A DNA stretch of 15,368 nt from positions 1 to 15,368 of the forward strand of contig CAYGTS010000058.1 in NCBI GenBank assembly GCA_964352905.1. Direction: 5' to 3'. The translations under genes and the position numbers were made by a program. The stretch comes from CAYGTS01 sp964352905. GTDB taxonomy: Bacteria > Pseudomonadota > Gammaproteobacteria > JAHCLG01. This document shows positions 1-7,699 of this stretch, in pieces; position 1 is the stretch's first letter; every line of letters begins with the position of its first letter. The notes below the pieces were generated by a model. That model was not told the origin of the DNA, ran no database searches, and saw only the letters and a program-made list of their open reading frames with translations.

Positions 1-45
1 TAGCAATGGCAGTGAAATCTTGCAAAATCGAAGATCCTAACCCTA

Positions 46-70
46 CCGCGCTTCGATCGCAATGACGGAA
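46..70 (-). repeat. Interspersed repeat fragment (CGTCATTGCGA type)
   Basis: Read on the minus strand, this begins TTCCGTCATTGCGATCGAAG. Its first 14 bases (57-70) are identical to 15314-15327 near the other end of the window, where the sequence continues differently but still in the style of the CGTCATTGCGA-(n)-GAAGCAATCC repeats scattered through many bacterial genomes. It lies downstream of fur, outside any gene I can support. It is probably an extragenic repeat; the exact borders are uncertain because the window starts here. Confidence 0.5.
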
Positions 71-125
71 AAGGAAATAACCTAATTTCTAATCGTTTTC
101 GGTATAGAATCCGTCACAAAATCAC

Positions 126-533
126 CTACACACACTTAGCACACATACCATAAATAATCAGCGAATGATCAGTCATTTTAAAATGATTTTCTTTAGCAAT
201 CGCGCGTTGGCGTTGCTCGATAATATCATCCACAAATTCGGCAACATGACCACACTTCACACAGACTAAATGATCATGATGTTCGCCTTGGTTTAATTCA
301 AACACGGAATTACCGCCTTCAAAATAATGGCGATTAACCAACCCTGCTTCTTCAAATTGGGTTAACACACGATAAACCGTGGCTAAACCCACATCATCAC
401 CGGTTTCAACTAAGGCTTTATACACATCTTCGGCGGTCATGTGATGTTGCTTGGCTTTTTCTAAAATATGTAAAATCTTCACGCGCGGCAAAGTCACTTT
501 CAAACCCGCCGCTCTTAACTCTTGATCGCTCAC
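126..533 (-). CDS. fur: Ferric uptake regulator, Fur family
   Basis: This is an iron-responsive DNA-binding repressor. The N-terminal winged helix contains AGLKVTLPRVKIL and the recognition-helix region LATVYRVLTQFEEAGLV. The dimerisation domain has the metal-binding HHDHLVC motif, a CVKCG pair, and a second cysteine pair in CAKC at the C-terminus. The core clearly matches gammaproteobacterial Fur. I place the start at the GTG at 531-533 (135 residues). It has an AAGGA ribosome site at 541-545 with a 7-base spacer and gives an N-terminus of family-typical length (SDQELRAAGLK). An in-frame ATG at 558-560 would add nine residues, but it has no ribosome site and would lie only a few bases from the predicted transcription start. 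The gene is divergent from the pilin gene. I see no clear Fur box in its own upstream region. The fold and family are certain; the start is an inference. Confidence 0.95.
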   Translation of the reverse strand: MSDQELRAAGLKVTLPRVKILHILEKAKQHHMTAEDVYKALVETGDDVGLATVYRVLTQFEEAGLVNRHYFEGGNSVFELNQGEHHDHLVCVKCGHVAEFVDDIIEQRQRAIAKENHFKMTDHSLIIYGMCAKCV

Positions 534-570
534 TAAATTGTCCTTAAAGTTGATTCTCATTTAGATTTGG

Positions 571-599
571 ATTATTTCAGCTAACGCCCCATTTCGCAA
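571..599 (-). promoter_or_regulatory. Predicted sigma-70 promoter of fur
   Basis: On the minus strand there is a -35 of TTGCGA (594-599), a 17-base spacer, and a -10 of AATAAT (571-576, five of six consensus bases). Transcription would start near 564, giving a leader of about 30 bases before the GTG start but almost none before the upstream ATG. This supports the shorter Fur. Confidence 0.5.
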
Positions 600-603
600 G
601 TGG

Positions 604-626
604 CGATCCAGCCCTGCCGTGGATCG
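604..626. repeat. Small inverted repeat between fur and the pilin gene
   Basis: The arms CGATCCA (604-610) and TGGATCG (620-626) are perfect inverted repeats around a GC-rich 9-base loop. The surrounding DNA is AT-rich, so this GC-rich piece stands out. It lies between divergent genes, so it is unlikely to be their terminator. It could be a REP-like fragment or an operator. Confidence 0.35.
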
Positions 627-678
627 TCGTTTTGTGCCTGTGATTGTATGGTATATAAACTTTATCAGCGCTAACTCA

Positions 679-706
679 GTGACCATACATAAATTTCAAC
701 TATAAT
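679..706 (+). promoter_or_regulatory. Predicted sigma-70 promoter of the pilin gene
   Basis: The -10 is a consensus TATAAT (701-706). The best -35 is GTGACC (679-684, four of six) with a 16-base spacer. It lies about 40 bases ahead of the pilin start, with an AAGGAG ribosome site at 733-738 in between. I see no sigma-54 site, although many pilA genes use sigma-54. Confidence 0.5.
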
Positions 707-745
707 TGATCCTAGGTAGCGGCTTTTTGCACAAGGAGAGAAATT

Positions 746-1153
746 ATGAAAGAACGTGGCTTTAGTTTAATCGAGGTGATGATTCTAATTGCCATTATTG
801 GGATTATCGTAGCGATTGCCATACCTGCTTATCAAAACTATACTCGGCGTGCGCATTACTCAGAAATTGTCTTGGCAATGGCGCCGTTTAAATCATCAGT
901 CATAACATGTGTGCAAAAATTAGGCAAATTGCAGGGCTGTACCAGCGGCAGAAACGGTGTGCCCGCCGCGATTGATAAACAAGGCGGCATAAATTCACTC
1001 ACCGTAAAAAATGGTGAAATTACGATCATCCCACTGATTGCGCATGGTATTACTGAAAAAGATACGTTAGTTGCCACACCCACTCTCACAGCGAATAAAC
1101 AAATTAACTGGATGTTAACGGGTGGTGCTGTTGATAAAGGTTATATCAAATAA
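746..1153 (+). CDS. Type IV pilin (PilA/PilE-like prepilin)
   Basis: This encodes a 135-residue major-pilin-like subunit. A short leader MKERG ends at the prepilin peptidase site: cleavage after G5 leaves mature F1-S-L-I-E5, with the Glu5 needed for assembly. A hydrophobic helix follows (residues 6-28, MILIAIIGIIVAIAIPAY), then a globular domain. Cysteines C55 and C65 (VITCVQKLGKLQGC) form a close pair, and a GRNGVPA segment follows. This arrangement is common in short gammaproteobacterial pilins and differs from the C-terminal disulfide loop of Pseudomonas PilA. An AAGGAG ribosome site sits 7 bases before the ATG. The protein would be inserted in the inner membrane and built into a pilus or pseudopilus. 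coaE follows 16 bases downstream on the same strand, so co-transcription is likely. No pilB, pilC or pilD gene lies in the window. It could also be a minor pilin or a competence pseudopilin. Confidence 0.9.
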   Translation: MKERGFSLIEVMILIAIIGIIVAIAIPAYQNYTRRAHYSEIVLAMAPFKSSVITCVQKLGKLQGCTSGRNGVPAAIDKQGGINSLTVKNGEITIIPLIAHGITEKDTLVATPTLTANKQINWMLTGGAVDKGYIK

Positions 1154-1169
1154 AGGTTTGTTATTATCT

Positions 1170-1766
1170 ATGAAAAAAAGATTTTTTGTGGGCTTAACCG
1201 GCGGTATTGGCAGCGGTAAAAGCACGGTCGCACAACTCTTTGCACAATTTAATATTGCTATTATTGATGCAGATGCAATTGCTAAAACGCTATTAATGAA
1301 TAATCCAAGCATTCAGCAAAAAGTCATTGATCATTTTGGCGCTAGCATTTTAACTAGAAACAATCTTGATCGCAAAAAATTGCAACACCTTGTTTTTAAC
1401 GATCCAAACGCACTAACCTGGCTAGAGCAATTATTGCATCCACTGGTGATTGAGGAAATTCAACAACAAAAAGAGCAGATCCAATCGCCTTATGCCATTA
1501 TCATGATCCCGTTATTAATTGAAAAAAATTTACAATTTTTAGTCGATCGCATTTTGCTGGTTGATAGCAGCGAGCAACACCAAATTCAACGCACCCAAGC
1601 GCGTGATCAATTACATGAAAAGATTATCAAAAGGATTATTGAAACCCAAGCCTCACGCCAAGCAAAACGCGCACTTGCTGGTGATGTGATAGAAAACAAT
1701 GCAACACTGGCTGAATTAAAACAGCAAGTGTTGCAGTTGCATGAAAAGTATTTGGATCAGACTTAG
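1170..1766 (+). CDS. coaE: Dephospho-CoA kinase
   Basis: This enzyme phosphorylates the 3'-hydroxyl of dephospho-CoA with ATP, the last step of coenzyme A synthesis, in the cytoplasm. The predicted protein has 198 residues, close to the roughly 206 of E. coli. The P-loop is GGIGSGKS (residues 11-18). Family motifs include IIDADAIAK (about 31-39), LLHPLV, IPLLIEKNL and the lid region with IQRTQARD, then ETQASRQAKRALAGDVIENN. I start at the ATG at 1170, which puts MKKRFFVGLTGG at the N-terminus. An upstream in-frame ATG at 1122 lies inside the pilin gene and would add an unrelated extension. The ribosome site is weak (AAGG at 1153-1156, about 13 bases away), suggesting coupling to pilin translation. 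In many gammaproteobacteria coaE sits beside pilBCD, so a pilin neighbour fits. Confidence 0.96.
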   Translation: MKKRFFVGLTGGIGSGKSTVAQLFAQFNIAIIDADAIAKTLLMNNPSIQQKVIDHFGASILTRNNLDRKKLQHLVFNDPNALTWLEQLLHPLVIEEIQQQKEQIQSPYAIIMIPLLIEKNLQFLVDRILLVDSSEQHQIQRTQARDQLHEKIIKRIIETQASRQAKRALAGDVIENNATLAELKQQVLQLHEKYLDQT

Positions 1767-1796
1767 TAGATCACTTCGAACACAGTTCTGTGAACA

Positions 1797-4640
1797 CTAC
1801 CGAACACTACTAAATCTTGTTCTAGCTTCTTTACAAAGTTCATCATTAGCACGATCTTGCAAATGCTCTACAAGATTTGCGAAGGTACCATCTTGATTAA
1901 TTGATAGCGCATGTTTGTCAGTGATTTCTTGTACTTTGTGTAAAGCTTTTGCCCAAGTATCTCCGTTATTCAACCCATCAATAATCTCTTTTGCCACTTC
2001 ACGCTTGGTTAATTTTCGCTCATGCGATGGACCAAAAAATCTGTATGCTGCTAAACGATGACCAGCATTTTCAAGAGTTGAAACTACAGCATTTTTATCA
2101 CGCCGATAGGCCTCAAGGATAGCGGTAACATAGTCTTTAGGAGTAAGAGCACTCTTACTCCTGGCTTGCTGCATAACAAAAGCGTAATGATTCTTGCCAG
2201 CTAGCTCCCGATAGGAATCCTTTTCCACAAATTTCTTCTGAAGTTCGTCAAAGGAACCAGAAACCATCTCTTGTTTTAGCATTGTTCTATATTTTTTAAA
2301 CTTTTCCAGCAGTTGGTTGTTGTCATCGTTGTTTTGTTCAAGATAAAGTAAAAAGTCTGCCATTTTTTCAGGCTGCTTTTCTCGTAAAAACTCTAACTCG
2401 CGCGCAAAATAATCTCTTACATTTTCACAAGACATCTTAGCTTTATCGAATTGATGCTGTAACAACCATAACATCATTTCAAATTGGGGTACTTTACGCT
2501 CCATAAATTTTCTATAAGGACTGTTTGCAGGGAAGCTGTTAGTTGCGATTTTTTGCGCTATATAACAATCTGCATAAGCAGCAATCGCTCCACCAGGCAG
2601 AACACAAGTATCTGGCTTAGCAGGGTCAGTTTTTCGCATGTCAACGACCCAGTATTTACTCTGCCCACTTGTATCTTCAGTATATTGGCGATTGCCGTAC
2701 GCAAGTGATGAAGAATCAACTCTCATCATGACCCGTGTAAACAAACTTTTGCCTTCTTCAGAGTTTACTATGTCATCGTAAAATGCTTGTAACACGGGAT
2801 CACAAAAGGGAAATTGCAATCTCTTTTGAGGCAGGATAGAGGAAACACCCACATCAAGGAAATTGCGAACTTGTTCGATATTGTTACCTACAACCTCAAA
2901 AATCTCTTTCTTTATGTTACGACATAATTCTTCAGCACTTTCAAAATAATCTGCATTGCCTAGATCGGTTAAAAATTCAACCGCTGTTTTTCCTGATTTC
3001 TGAAAATTCTCTTTTACTCGTTTAGGACAGTCGTTAGCATTAAAAAGAGCTGCAAGCTTTCTGTTAACATCATCTAAATGCTCTTTATTCTCACCAAAAT
3101 ACTTGTTGAGTTTGCGCATTTTGCTTGTAAAAACCGGCCCATTTTTTATATCGTTTAACGCCATGATTATTTTAACAACATCTGAATCTTGTTGTGTCTT
3201 CATTAAGCGATATAAATAAGGCGTATTGGTTGAGCTAAAATCTTTATCAGGCCGGCTTCCAAATACATGATATCCATCTAGTTGGTATACTTCTCCCAAA
3301 TTTTCACCTTTTAGAAAATCGGTGATCTCTTGATGTCCTACGACAGAGAATAGGTTGTCTAAGACCTCTTCCTCAGCTTCCCCAGGGTTTGTGTAACAGC
3401 TATAAAGATCTTGCCCATCTAGGGTATCGAGTATTTCAATCTTACTTTCCAAGCTTGTTATTTCTTTGGCTGTTTTTTTGCTTTTTTCCTTAAGTGCTTC
3501 AAGTTCCTTTTGCTTTTCAGTAGGTGTTTTTAATTTTTCAGCTAAGGCTTTTATCTGGCCAACATAATGTTTCAAAGCGCCAGCATTCTTTGTTTGTGGG
3601 TTAGTTTTATCCTGGGATAACTCATGCAATAAGTTAGCTACCTCATTTTTAGTTTTGCCCACAGATTCGGGCACTCCTTCTACAAGCTCAAGTGCACCTA
3701 AAAGTTTCTTTGCCGTTGCTTTAAGTTCGCTTGCCCGATCAAAAAGTCGTTTGTAATCGAAATCGATAGCGCCTTCTAATTCTGACTGCTGATCGCTTCT
3801 TTTTTTCATCTCAGACTCAATCTTAGGTTTAATTTCAGCAAATTTCTGTAATTCGGCAGCAAAACTCTCTAAGGATTTTGCGATTGATTCACCTGGCTGC
3901 TCACTTTCAGCTTGCCGTTTTTCGTCAGCTTGATTAACCTCTCCTTCTAATTGCGCAATCTTTTCTGCTAATTTTTTTACTTCTTTTTGCTTTTTAGATA
4001 GATTAGCATTCAATTCTTTTTTTTGCTTTTGTAGTTCAACAACGCAGTTATCGTGGAATTCTTGATTGCCATCTTCTACGTTACTTTTTACAATCCAACC
4101 CTGAAACCATCTCGCATTTGCAGAAGCATAGGAAAAGATTTTCATCTTTGCAAAACTAGCTAACGCTTCATTATCGTTGGTAGCCAGGGCTCTTTGATAT
4201 GCCAAATACAATGAATACATATGATCAGATACTTTAACATGTATCTCTTCAACGTCTTTAGCAAGGTTTTTAATCATCTTTAAAACCTTGTCGGCATGCG
4301 CATTACGATCGTCTCGTGAAAATGGTTTGTCATTCTTAGGTAAGCCCCTAATAATATGGCCGTTACCTTTTTGATCAAATTCCTGTAATTTAATACCTTG
4401 CGCTGCGGCTAATGCTGTAAGCTTCTTAACTTTATCATCCATTGTGTCGTCAAAATCACGATTACCTTCAGAAACAACAAAGCCAAGTTTTTTATATAAC
4501 TTAAGTATTGAGGCTGCTAATCTAGTAACATCATCACCTTCACCATCACTCATATCGAGTAGGGCTATGGCTATCTTTTGGAATGGTGTTGTGTCGCTTT
4601 CAGTTTCGTCTCTTATATATGAACTATCTGAAAAACTCAT
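1797..4640 (-). CDS. Large coiled-coil protein of unknown function (candidate secreted effector)
   Basis: I do not recognise a family for this 947-residue protein. It has no signal peptide, membrane segment or obvious enzyme motif. The N-terminus is acidic and polar (DSSYIRDETESDTT). Residues about 200-290 and 363-405 are strongly charged with heptad-like spacing (for example LQKQKKELNANLSKKQKE and ELEALKEKSKKTAKEI), so I infer long coiled coils. The C-terminal half (about 410-947) is mixed and probably globular. It ends in ARTRFSSVR. The start has a good AAGGAT ribosome site (4647-4652) 6 bases before the ATG. A minus-strand TTGACT at 4708-4713 might be a -35, but no good -10 follows. It lies between convergent coaE and same-strand mutT and looks transcribed alone. 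Size, solubility, coiled coils and isolation resemble Dot/Icm-type effectors of Legionellales, but no decisive signal is visible; an intracellular structural protein is equally possible. Confidence 0.85.
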   Translation of the reverse strand: MSFSDSSYIRDETESDTTPFQKIAIALLDMSDGEGDDVTRLAASILKLYKKLGFVVSEGNRDFDDTMDDKVKKLTALAAAQGIKLQEFDQKGNGHIIRGLPKNDKPFSRDDRNAHADKVLKMIKNLAKDVEEIHVKVSDHMYSLYLAYQRALATNDNEALASFAKMKIFSYASANARWFQGWIVKSNVEDGNQEFHDNCVVELQKQKKELNANLSKKQKEVKKLAEKIAQLEGEVNQADEKRQAESEQPGESIAKSLESFAAELQKFAEIKPKIESEMKKRSDQQSELEGAIDFDYKRLFDRASELKATAKKLLGALELVEGVPESVGKTKNEVANLLHELSQDKTNPQTKNAGALKHYVGQIKALAEKLKTPTEKQKELEALKEKSKKTAKEITSLESKIEILDTLDGQDLYSCYTNPGEAEEEVLDNLFSVVGHQEITDFLKGENLGEVYQLDGYHVFGSRPDKDFSSTNTPYLYRLMKTQQDSDVVKIIMALNDIKNGPVFTSKMRKLNKYFGENKEHLDDVNRKLAALFNANDCPKRVKENFQKSGKTAVEFLTDLGNADYFESAEELCRNIKKEIFEVVGNNIEQVRNFLDVGVSSILPQKRLQFPFCDPVLQAFYDDIVNSEEGKSLFTRVMMRVDSSSLAYGNRQYTEDTSGQSKYWVVDMRKTDPAKPDTCVLPGGAIAAYADCYIAQKIATNSFPANSPYRKFMERKVPQFEMMLWLLQHQFDKAKMSCENVRDYFARELEFLREKQPEKMADFLLYLEQNNDDNNQLLEKFKKYRTMLKQEMVSGSFDELQKKFVEKDSYRELAGKNHYAFVMQQARSKSALTPKDYVTAILEAYRRDKNAVVSTLENAGHRLAAYRFFGPSHERKLTKREVAKEIIDGLNNGDTWAKALHKVQEITDKHALSINQDGTFANLVEHLQDRANDELCKEARTRFSSVR

Positions 4641-4724
4641 TATTTTATCCTTTTTTAAAATTAACTATTATTAAAAACCGTACGATACTCACAAATCTAG
4701 CATACAAAGTCAAATGATAAATTT

Positions 4725-5141
4725 TTAGGTTTTACCCAAAAATTCTTTTGCAATAAGCGCTTCCACAACCTGCCGATTAGCCGGTAACAATTGGTAATTT
4801 AACAATTCATCTACCGCTACCCATTTTACACTTTGCTTTTCTTTACCATGGGCTGAGCCGTGAAATTCGCTCACCAGCCAAATCTCTAATAACACTTTTT
4901 TATTAGGATAATGATGTTCGATTTGCTGCCACGCTTGTGCTTTTGTTACGCTAATGCCTATTTCTTCGGCTAATTCACGGCATAGGGTTTGATAAGCGTT
5001 TTCGCCAGGCTCTTGTTTGCCACCGGGAAATTCCCAATAATCGCTGTATTCTTGGTGGGCTTGGCGTTTGGCGATCAACACTTGCTGTTGCTGGTTAAAG
5101 ATAATACCCACCGCGACGTGGGTCACTTTTATTGTTGTCAT
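4725..5141 (-). CDS. mutT: Nudix hydrolase, MutT-like 8-oxo-dGTP diphosphatase
   Basis: This 138-residue cytoplasmic hydrolase probably cleaves oxidised dGTP and prevents A:T to C:G transversions. The Nudix box is complete: G41, E47, R55-E56-L57, E59-E60, G62 in GGKQEPGENAYQTLCRELAE and the residues after it. The preceding VLIAKRQAHQEYSDYWEFPG matches the MutT pattern of substrate-binding residues, including WEFPGGK. The length is like the roughly 129 residues of E. coli MutT. Its ATG overlaps the stop codon of the upstream reductase gene (ATGA, 5138-5141), so translation is probably coupled. In many gammaproteobacteria mutT follows secA; that linkage is absent here. Another Nudix specificity cannot be excluded from the sequence alone. 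Confidence 0.9.
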   Translation of the reverse strand: MTTIKVTHVAVGIIFNQQQQVLIAKRQAHQEYSDYWEFPGGKQEPGENAYQTLCRELAEEIGISVTKAQAWQQIEHHYPNKKVLLEIWLVSEFHGSAHGKEKQSVKWVAVDELLNYQLLPANRQVVEALIAKEFLGKT

Positions 5142-6091
5142 CCCTCCCCCATTACAAACACTAATTTAGCGCGCACATGCCCGCTTTCTAATTGTTGATG
5201 CGCGCGCACGGCTTTGGCTAAGGTAAATTGTTGTGAAATTTCCACTAGCAATTTTTGATCATTAACTAATTGCGCTAAGCTTCGTAACTCATTCATATTC
5301 GATTCTTTTAACATACCCATGCCACGCCGTTGTTGTTGGTGCGCGGCAGTGATGATTTTTTCCGCGGTGATGGTTGGCACGGTCACGATGCAACCTTTTT
5401 CAGTTAAACAAGCAATCGATTGCAAACCAACATCGCCGCCTACTAAATCAATCACGGCATCGACCGATCCTTGCAACGCTTGTGTAAAATCTTGCGCGTG
5501 ATAATCAATGCAATAATCAGCTCCTAACTGCGTTAAAAAAGCATGGTTTTGCGTAGATGCCGTGGTATAAACCGTAGCACCTTGTTGCTTGGCTAATTGA
5601 ATGGCTAAATGCCCCACGCCACCCGCACCAGCATGAATCAGTACACGATCACCTTGTTTAATCGCGGCCAAATTAAGCGCTTGTAATGCCGTTAAACCGG
5701 CAGTGGGTAACGCTGCCGCTTGCGCAAACGATACATTATTAGGCTTTTTGATCACACCTTGCGTTTCGGCACAGAGATATTCGGCATAACAACAGGGGGT
5801 ATACGGAAAACCAGCAAACCCCATGACGTGATCACCAACAGCGAAGCCTTGCACATCATGCCCCACGCCAACCACTTCGCCGGCAAAATCATAGCCCAAG
5901 CTAGCGGGTAAATGATTTTGCAAGTGCGTTGCTACAAAACCACTGCCATTGCGGGTTTTATAATCAATCGGATTTAAACCCGCCGCACGCACTTTTACTA
6001 AGATTTGGCTGTTTGCGCATTGCGGAATCGCAATATCGACAAGTTTTAATACATCAGGTGGCCCAAATTGTGCGAATTGAATGGCTTGCAT
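5138..6091 (-). CDS. NADPH:quinone reductase-like medium-chain dehydrogenase (zinc-independent)
   Basis: This 317-residue member of the medium-chain dehydrogenase/reductase superfamily resembles quinone oxidoreductases and enoyl reductases. The N-terminal GroES-like domain (about 1-120) contains VRAAGLNPIDYKTR and GYDFAGEVVGVG. The Rossmann domain (about 125-260) has the dinucleotide motif HAGAGGVGHLAIQLAKQQGA. The cysteine and histidine ligands of zinc alcohol dehydrogenases are not in their usual places, so a zinc-free NAD(P)H-dependent reductase is inferred; the substrate is unknown. A ribosome site (AGGAAA) precedes the ATG. It is the first gene of a two-gene unit with mutT, overlapping by four bases. 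The pairing suggests, without proof, a shared role in handling oxidative damage. Confidence 0.88.
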   Translation of the reverse strand: MQAIQFAQFGPPDVLKLVDIAIPQCANSQILVKVRAAGLNPIDYKTRNGSGFVATHLQNHLPASLGYDFAGEVVGVGHDVQGFAVGDHVMGFAGFPYTPCCYAEYLCAETQGVIKKPNNVSFAQAAALPTAGLTALQALNLAAIKQGDRVLIHAGAGGVGHLAIQLAKQQGATVYTTASTQNHAFLTQLGADYCIDYHAQDFTQALQGSVDAVIDLVGGDVGLQSIACLTEKGCIVTVPTITAEKIITAAHQQQRRGMGMLKESNMNELRSLAQLVNDQKLLVEISQQFTLAKAVRAHQQLESGHVRAKLVFVMGEG

Positions 6092-6172
6092 GGTTTTTCC
6101 TAAGAGAATGGTTAAGCTTACGCTAGTGTAGCGGCAGGGTGGGTAAGATACAACGCCAATGGGAGCGGTTCA

Positions 6173-6342
6173 GCAATTCCCTTGTCACTAGGAACAGCCC
6201 TATTTGGGCAATCTCACGTTAAAAGCTTCAAAAAATGTGCTCATTTATTACGCATAAACTCCGCTATTTTTTGAAGTTTTTAACGTGACCTTACCTCAAA
6301 TCTGACTGTTCTTGAGTAATCAGACATTACGGCGAGAATCGC
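6173..6342 (+). mobile_element. Hairpin repeat element, copy D, with flanking 13-bp direct repeats
   Basis: This is about 170 bases of non-coding DNA between two perfect copies of TGGGAGCGGTTCA (6160-6172 and 6343-6355), which look like a target-site duplication. The ends are imperfect inverted repeats (GCAATTCCC at the left; the complement of the right end reads GCGATTCTC; seven of nine match). It shares the blocks CCTATTTGGGC, CTCATTTATTA, TTTTTAACGTGACCTTACC and CAAATCTGACTGTTCTTGAG with copy A at 13291-13464. It encodes no protein. It resembles a MITE or palindromic extragenic element. Confidence 0.75.
6214..6288. repeat. Long hairpin inside copy D (23-bp arms)
   Basis: The arms at 6214-6236 and 6266-6288 pair over 23 bases with one mismatch, which becomes a G-U pair in RNA. 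The 29-base loop contains CTCATTTATTACGCATAAAC, found also in the loops of copies A and B. It could fold as RNA from either strand. No T-run follows it, so it is not a typical intrinsic terminator. Confidence 0.85.
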
Positions 6343-6352
6343 TGGGAGCGGT

Positions 6353-7528
6353 TCACATCGGCATAATCCGCTTCATGAAATTATCAAACAATGGCACGGT
6401 AAAGGCCGTAGTGCCATGCATTGGACTATAAATAAGACCTTTACTGATTAATTGCTCACGTATGGGGCCAAGTGCTGTGACTTTTTTGCCGAGTATTTTA
6501 GCAATTTGCCCAGAAGCCTGTGGCTGTGGGCCTAATTCCGCCATCGCTCGTAAATAACGCTTTTGCGCCAAGGTTAGTTGTTCAAAACGCACTCGGAAAA
6601 AACTGGCATCTAAATCAGCTAAGGCATAAAGGGTCGCTATTTTGGCATCTTGCTCAGTAATCGGTGATTTTGTAGCAACATCCCACGCATGCTTACCCCA
6701 TTCTTGCAAAAAATACGCATAACCTTTAGTTTGTTGTAAAATTTCTATTAAAGCTTTTTCACTATAACTAACGGATAACTTTTTGGCTGGAATAATTAAG
6801 GCTTGTTTTGCCGCAAGATCATCCAGTCTCGCAATTTCAGGAAACTCAAATAACCGCTCTGCATACGTTTTAGCCTCACCCATTTTAGCTAAAATTTGCG
6901 GTAATCCCGCGGCAACTAAAGTGATGGGTAATTGATCTTGCGCAGCCAAATGCAATGCTCTGATTAGGGCTGCTAATTGTTTTTCATCCAATACTTGCAA
7001 TTCATCAATAAATAAGACCAAAGCGCTTTTCTTTTCCCTAGCCGACGCGCCCAATGCTTGAAACAGTTGGGTTAAACTGTCATCCAAATCTGGCGTGATG
7101 AGTTTGTCGGATCCCGCTTCTATGTTAAGGCTTATTTCTAGATCAGCATATTTTAAACGCATGGCTTTGACAAAAGTCGCCAATGCTCGTAATGCACGAT
7201 TAGCAAGATCAGTGGCAGCTTTGCCTTTGTTGAGTTTTAGAATAGCCGATTTCAAAGCTGGCACCAGTAGGGATGGCAAAGAACGGTTTTCTGAAGCTTC
7301 AATACGCACGGTAATCAATTTGTGTGCTTGTGCATCTTGCCAAATACGATTGAGTAGCACTGTTTTACCGACTCCGCGCAAACCCGTTAAAATCAAGCTA
7401 CGCTCAAAACGCTCTGCAGCGATACGCTGTAGGGCAATCGAGGCTTTATTGAGCAACTCATCGCGCCCGGCTAATTCGGGTGGTGGTGTGCCAGCGCCAG
7501 GTGTGTACGGATTATCAATGGGATTCAT
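6353..7528 (-). CDS. ORC/Cdc6-like AAA ATPase
   Basis: This 391-residue ATP-binding protein belongs to the STAND/ORC-like AAA class and opens with the characteristic NPYTPGAGTPPPELAGRDELL. Walker A is GLRGVGKT (49-56), Walker B is VLFIDE (171-176), and a sensor-1-like strand PITLVAAGLP (201-210) is followed by TYAERLFEFPEI (221-232). The C-terminal 90 residues look like a winged helix (ASGQIAKILGKKVTALGPI). Such proteins occur widely in bacteria with unclear roles; DNA binding or a regulatory or defence function is inferred only from architecture. There is no ribosome site before the ATG, and a TAGTAT motif lies directly upstream, so the message may be leaderless or very short-leadered. The stop codon lies inside the 13-bp repeat bordering element D. 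Its upstream region carries repeated GTTTAC motifs. Confidence 0.88.
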   Translation of the reverse strand: MNPIDNPYTPGAGTPPPELAGRDELLNKASIALQRIAAERFERSLILTGLRGVGKTVLLNRIWQDAQAHKLITVRIEASENRSLPSLLVPALKSAILKLNKGKAATDLANRALRALATFVKAMRLKYADLEISLNIEAGSDKLITPDLDDSLTQLFQALGASAREKKSALVLFIDELQVLDEKQLAALIRALHLAAQDQLPITLVAAGLPQILAKMGEAKTYAERLFEFPEIARLDDLAAKQALIIPAKKLSVSYSEKALIEILQQTKGYAYFLQEWGKHAWDVATKSPITEQDAKIATLYALADLDASFFRVRFEQLTLAQKRYLRAMAELGPQPQASGQIAKILGKKVTALGPIREQLISKGLIYSPMHGTTAFTVPLFDNFMKRIMPM

Positions 7529-7580
7529 AGTTTATACTAAGTTTACAAGGTTTACACTTAAACTATAAACTAGGGTAAAC
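7528..7580. promoter_or_regulatory. Cluster of GTTTA repeats upstream of the ATPase gene, probable operator
   Basis: GTTTATA (7530-7536), GTTTACA (7541-7547) and GTTTACA (7550-7556) stand in one orientation about 10 bases apart. TTAAAC (7558-7563), TATAAAC (7564-7570) and GTAAAC (7575-7580) stand in the other. TAGTTTATA (7528-7536) and TATAAACTA (7564-7572) are perfect inverted arms. Helical-turn spacing right at the gene start suggests a binding site for a DNA-binding regulator, perhaps the ATPase itself. A TATAAT at 7585-7590 on the plus strand has no good -35. Confidence 0.45.
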
Positions 7581-7637
7581 TCAATATAATTCATTTGCAA
7601 GGCCTATTTTAATCAGCAATTCAATTTCAGTATCTAT

Positions 7638-7666
7638 TTGCTACTTGAGGATTTTTCAGGCATTAT
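7638..7666 (+). promoter_or_regulatory. Possible promoter of infA
   Basis: TTGCTA (7638-7643) and CATTAT (7661-7666) are separated by 17 bases; each matches four of six consensus bases. The site lies about 35 bases before the infA start. It is the best-spaced pair I see, but it is weak. Confidence 0.35.
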
Positions 7667-7699
7667 CCGCAACGAGATTAACTTTATTTAAGAGATATT

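Noticed and set aside
1771..1810. Terminator between coaE and the coiled-coil gene
   Set aside because: Only a 5-bp CACAG/CTGTG stem and a GAACACTAC direct repeat are present, with no T-run; the direct repeat is short and partly coding.
4661..4674. TTAA-N6-TTAA upstream of the coiled-coil gene, resembling a PmrA-type box
   Set aside because: It lies only about 20-35 bases before the start codon, too close for a -35-proximal activator site, and the region is so AT-rich that the match is expected by chance.
6214..6288. Long hairpin as intrinsic terminator of the ATPase gene
   Set aside because: It lacks a T-run after the stem on either strand and belongs to a repeat element found in several contexts.
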